Positions 16,001 through 16,670 of a stretch of 16,670 nt of DNA are shown here, in pieces. The notes beneath the pieces were generated by a model. It was not told the DNA's origin. It searched no databases and saw nothing but the letters and a program-made list of their open reading frames with translations. How positions within the stretch are numbered: the first letter of the stretch is position 1; each line of letters starts with the position of its first letter. The translations under genes and the position numbers were made by a program. Origin of the DNA: DASQUK01 sp035697145 (GTDB lineage Bacteria > Actinomycetota > Acidimicrobiia > Acidimicrobiales > VFJN01); the NCBI GenBank assembly GCA_035697145.1, contig DASSDL010000220.1:1-16670 (forward strand), written 5' to 3'.

Positions 16001-16670
16001 ACGACGCCGGCACGCGGCGGCCGCCCGGGTTGGTGCCGCTGGCGCTGGCCGACGACCCCGAGGCCCAGACCCAGTACCCGATGGGGTGGTCGGCCGCCGA
16101 CGGCAACCTCATCGTCTACGGCATCGGCGGCAGCGGCACCACGACGACCCTGTCGAGCCTGGCGTTGTCGTTGGCGCGGCTGTATCCCGCCGACGACGTC
16201 CACCTCTATGCCCTCGACTTCGGGGCCGGGGAGCTGGGCGCTCTCGAGCCGCTGCCGCACGTCGGCGCCGTGATCGTGGCCAGCGAGCGCGAGCGCCAGA
16301 CCCGGCTGATCCGCCACCTGCGAGCCGAGCTCGACCGCCGCCGCCAGCTGGGCAGCTCGGCCCTGCGCGACGAGCCGCTGATCGTCACGCTCATCGACGG
16401 CTGGAGCGCCTTCGCCGCGGAGTACAACGACCTGGCCGGCAGCGCCGTGTTCGACGCCTTCGGCCGGGTGTTCGCCGACGGGCCCGAGCTGCGGATCTGC
16501 ACCGTGGTGTCCGCCGACCGCGCCACGGCGGTGCCCAGCCAGCTCGCGTCCCTGGTGCGCCAGCGGATGGCCCTCCGGCTGGCCGACGCCTACGACTACA
16601 GCGGCTTCGGCGTGCGCTCCACGGCCGTGCCCGAGATGGTGCCGGGCCGGGCACTGTTGGCCGGGACGGG
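13090..16670 (+). CDS. FHA-FtsK/SpoIIIE membrane ATPase, EccC/EssC-like (3' end beyond window)
   Basis: The frame is open for 1193 codons to the window edge. Residues about 1-75 look like a small beta-grasp-type domain (inferred). An FHA phosphothreonine-binding domain follows at about 95-185 with its key residues: GR 119-120, S134 and H137 in SKRH, and NG 158-159 in GSHNGTW. After a Pro-rich linker come two membrane segments (about 243-262 and 267-285) and a charged helix. The cytoplasmic part has a linker region with KWLPHTRD, then an FtsK-type ATPase: Walker A GTTGAGKS (668-675), VDFKGGSAF (699-707), Walker B LLVIIDE with D774-E775, and ATQRPQGAISDNIRANTNLR. A second ATPase module has GIGGSGTT (1011-1018), where Thr1017 replaces the Walker lysine, and LIDGW at D1103. 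This order matches the motor of type VII secretion. The role as a secretion motor is inferred; other type VII genes would lie downstream. Confidence 0.9.
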   Translation, partial: MQIVYVAGDTRRELDVRVSNPSATVADLVRALDPEARDADRTLLIGGHAADPDFELGESGLHEGATVRLGPAGATRPEPVVVGGARASPYTASSWELVVVSGLEAGRRFPLVSGTTVLGRVPGCDIVLDHSTVSKRHAQLLVGSEANAVTIADLGSHNGTWVGGLPVVKPLTLDCGVPVRLGALELELRPVEDGDRPIAVDPVRHTTAAGTIPFNRPPRPAPPPPPADVGLPAPPRSGQGKVPLSLIAILTPLIFAGVMFAVMRSPQFLMFGLLTPVMGIGNAIDAKRRGRRSERGETERFRRELAEFRGRLASLAEGERRRNQVAYPDPAEIMRRVELPSTTLWERRPVHPDFLRLRAGVGDVPWSPPVARAGLRTDAPAELAAALAEAEILPGAPVPVDLAGGGVVGIVGDRAAALSLARCLVCQAAALHGPADLPVMLLSSAEGAAAWDWAKWLPHTRDASGVGRMLSHDPELSTRLVEAHLRPAGGRERAERSERAVGPTVVVVVDDESLTEGRKAPTRSLLRGEGGLVAGVVIASTVDRLPAVCTTVIEMTDPDGRADLTLPQQGQRITGFLAAGMADDVARDCARSLARFEDPELDLVGAGLPASIRLLPLLDLEDCTPDAVLARWKAGGIDPPLAGPIGVAEDGVFGIDFVADGPHGLVGGTTGAGKSELLRTLVAGLAASVDPDHLTFVLVDFKGGSAFDECARLPHTVGMVTDLDQHLAERALRCLEAELRHRERVLRDAGAVDLPDYLRKGLPQPLPRLLVIIDEFATLKAELPDFIDALVGVAQRGRSLGVHLLLATQRPQGAISDNIRANTNLRIALRVQERSDSTDVIEVPDAAGIPRTAPGRAYVRLGPGEVVAIQTALSTGSRQEAAPAPVDVAPFVYGPAPRLASAPPPPDLGPPAPGALADTDAVGDADTDLSVLVAAIRDAFARTGRPQPRRPWPDPLPDDVDLDGLIDGAMDDAGTRRPPGLVPLALADDPEAQTQYPMGWSAADGNLIVYGIGGSGTTTTLSSLALSLARLYPADDVHLYALDFGAGELGALEPLPHVGAVIVASERERQTRLIRHLRAELDRRRQLGSSALRDEPLIVTLIDGWSAFAAEYNDLAGSAVFDAFGRVFADGPELRICTVVSADRATAVPSQLASLVRQRMALRLADAYDYSGFGVRSTAVPEMVPGRALLAGT

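Noticed and set aside
14626..16317. 563-codon minus-strand open frame opposite the FHA-FtsK gene
   Set aside because: Low-information translation with no domain, lying wholly inside a strongly supported coding sequence.

Overview
The window is GC-rich (about 70%) bacterial DNA with dense genes and GTG starts as well as ATG. Some genes have a TANNNT box 8-9 nt before the start codon, the layout of a leaderless actinobacterial promoter. With its CoA-ester catabolic genes this suggests an actinobacterium, perhaps of the Acidimicrobiia type; the assignment is inferred from style and gene content, not from a marker gene.

Layout. (1) 1-2666, plus strand: the 3' end of an acyl-CoA ligase, overlapped by a tandem two-domain CaiB/BaiF (class III) CoA-transferase. 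(2) 2667-2775: nested inverted repeats between convergent genes, probably a two-way terminator. (3) 2776-3612, minus: a GntR/FadR-type regulator, with a short gene remnant (3690-3766) diverging from it. (4) 3767-6630, minus: a tight operon of two acyl-CoA dehydrogenase subunits and a short-chain dehydrogenase. (5) 6631-6769: a divergent control region with a 29-bp imperfect palindrome. (6) 6770-10101, plus: two acyl-CoA synthetase genes, the first broken by two single-G insertions. (7) 10154-10840, minus: an alpha/beta hydrolase. (8) 10977-13064, plus: oligopeptidase B. (9) 13090 to the window end, plus: a large FHA-FtsK/SpoIIIE membrane ATPase resembling the EccC/EssC motor of type VII secretion, cut by the edge.

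How the parts fit. Regions 1-6 look like one CoA-ester catabolic locus: ligases activate a carboxylic acid, the CoA-transferase may move CoA between acids, the paired dehydrogenase subunits introduce a double bond, and the SDR oxidises or reduces a hydroxyl or keto group. Paired dehydrogenase subunits of this kind are known from actinobacterial steroid side-chain degradation, so a branched, cyclic or steroid-like acid is a reasonable guess; the substrate cannot be read from the sequence. Regions 8-9 look functionally separate. No RNA gene, insertion sequence, CRISPR array or phage gene was seen.
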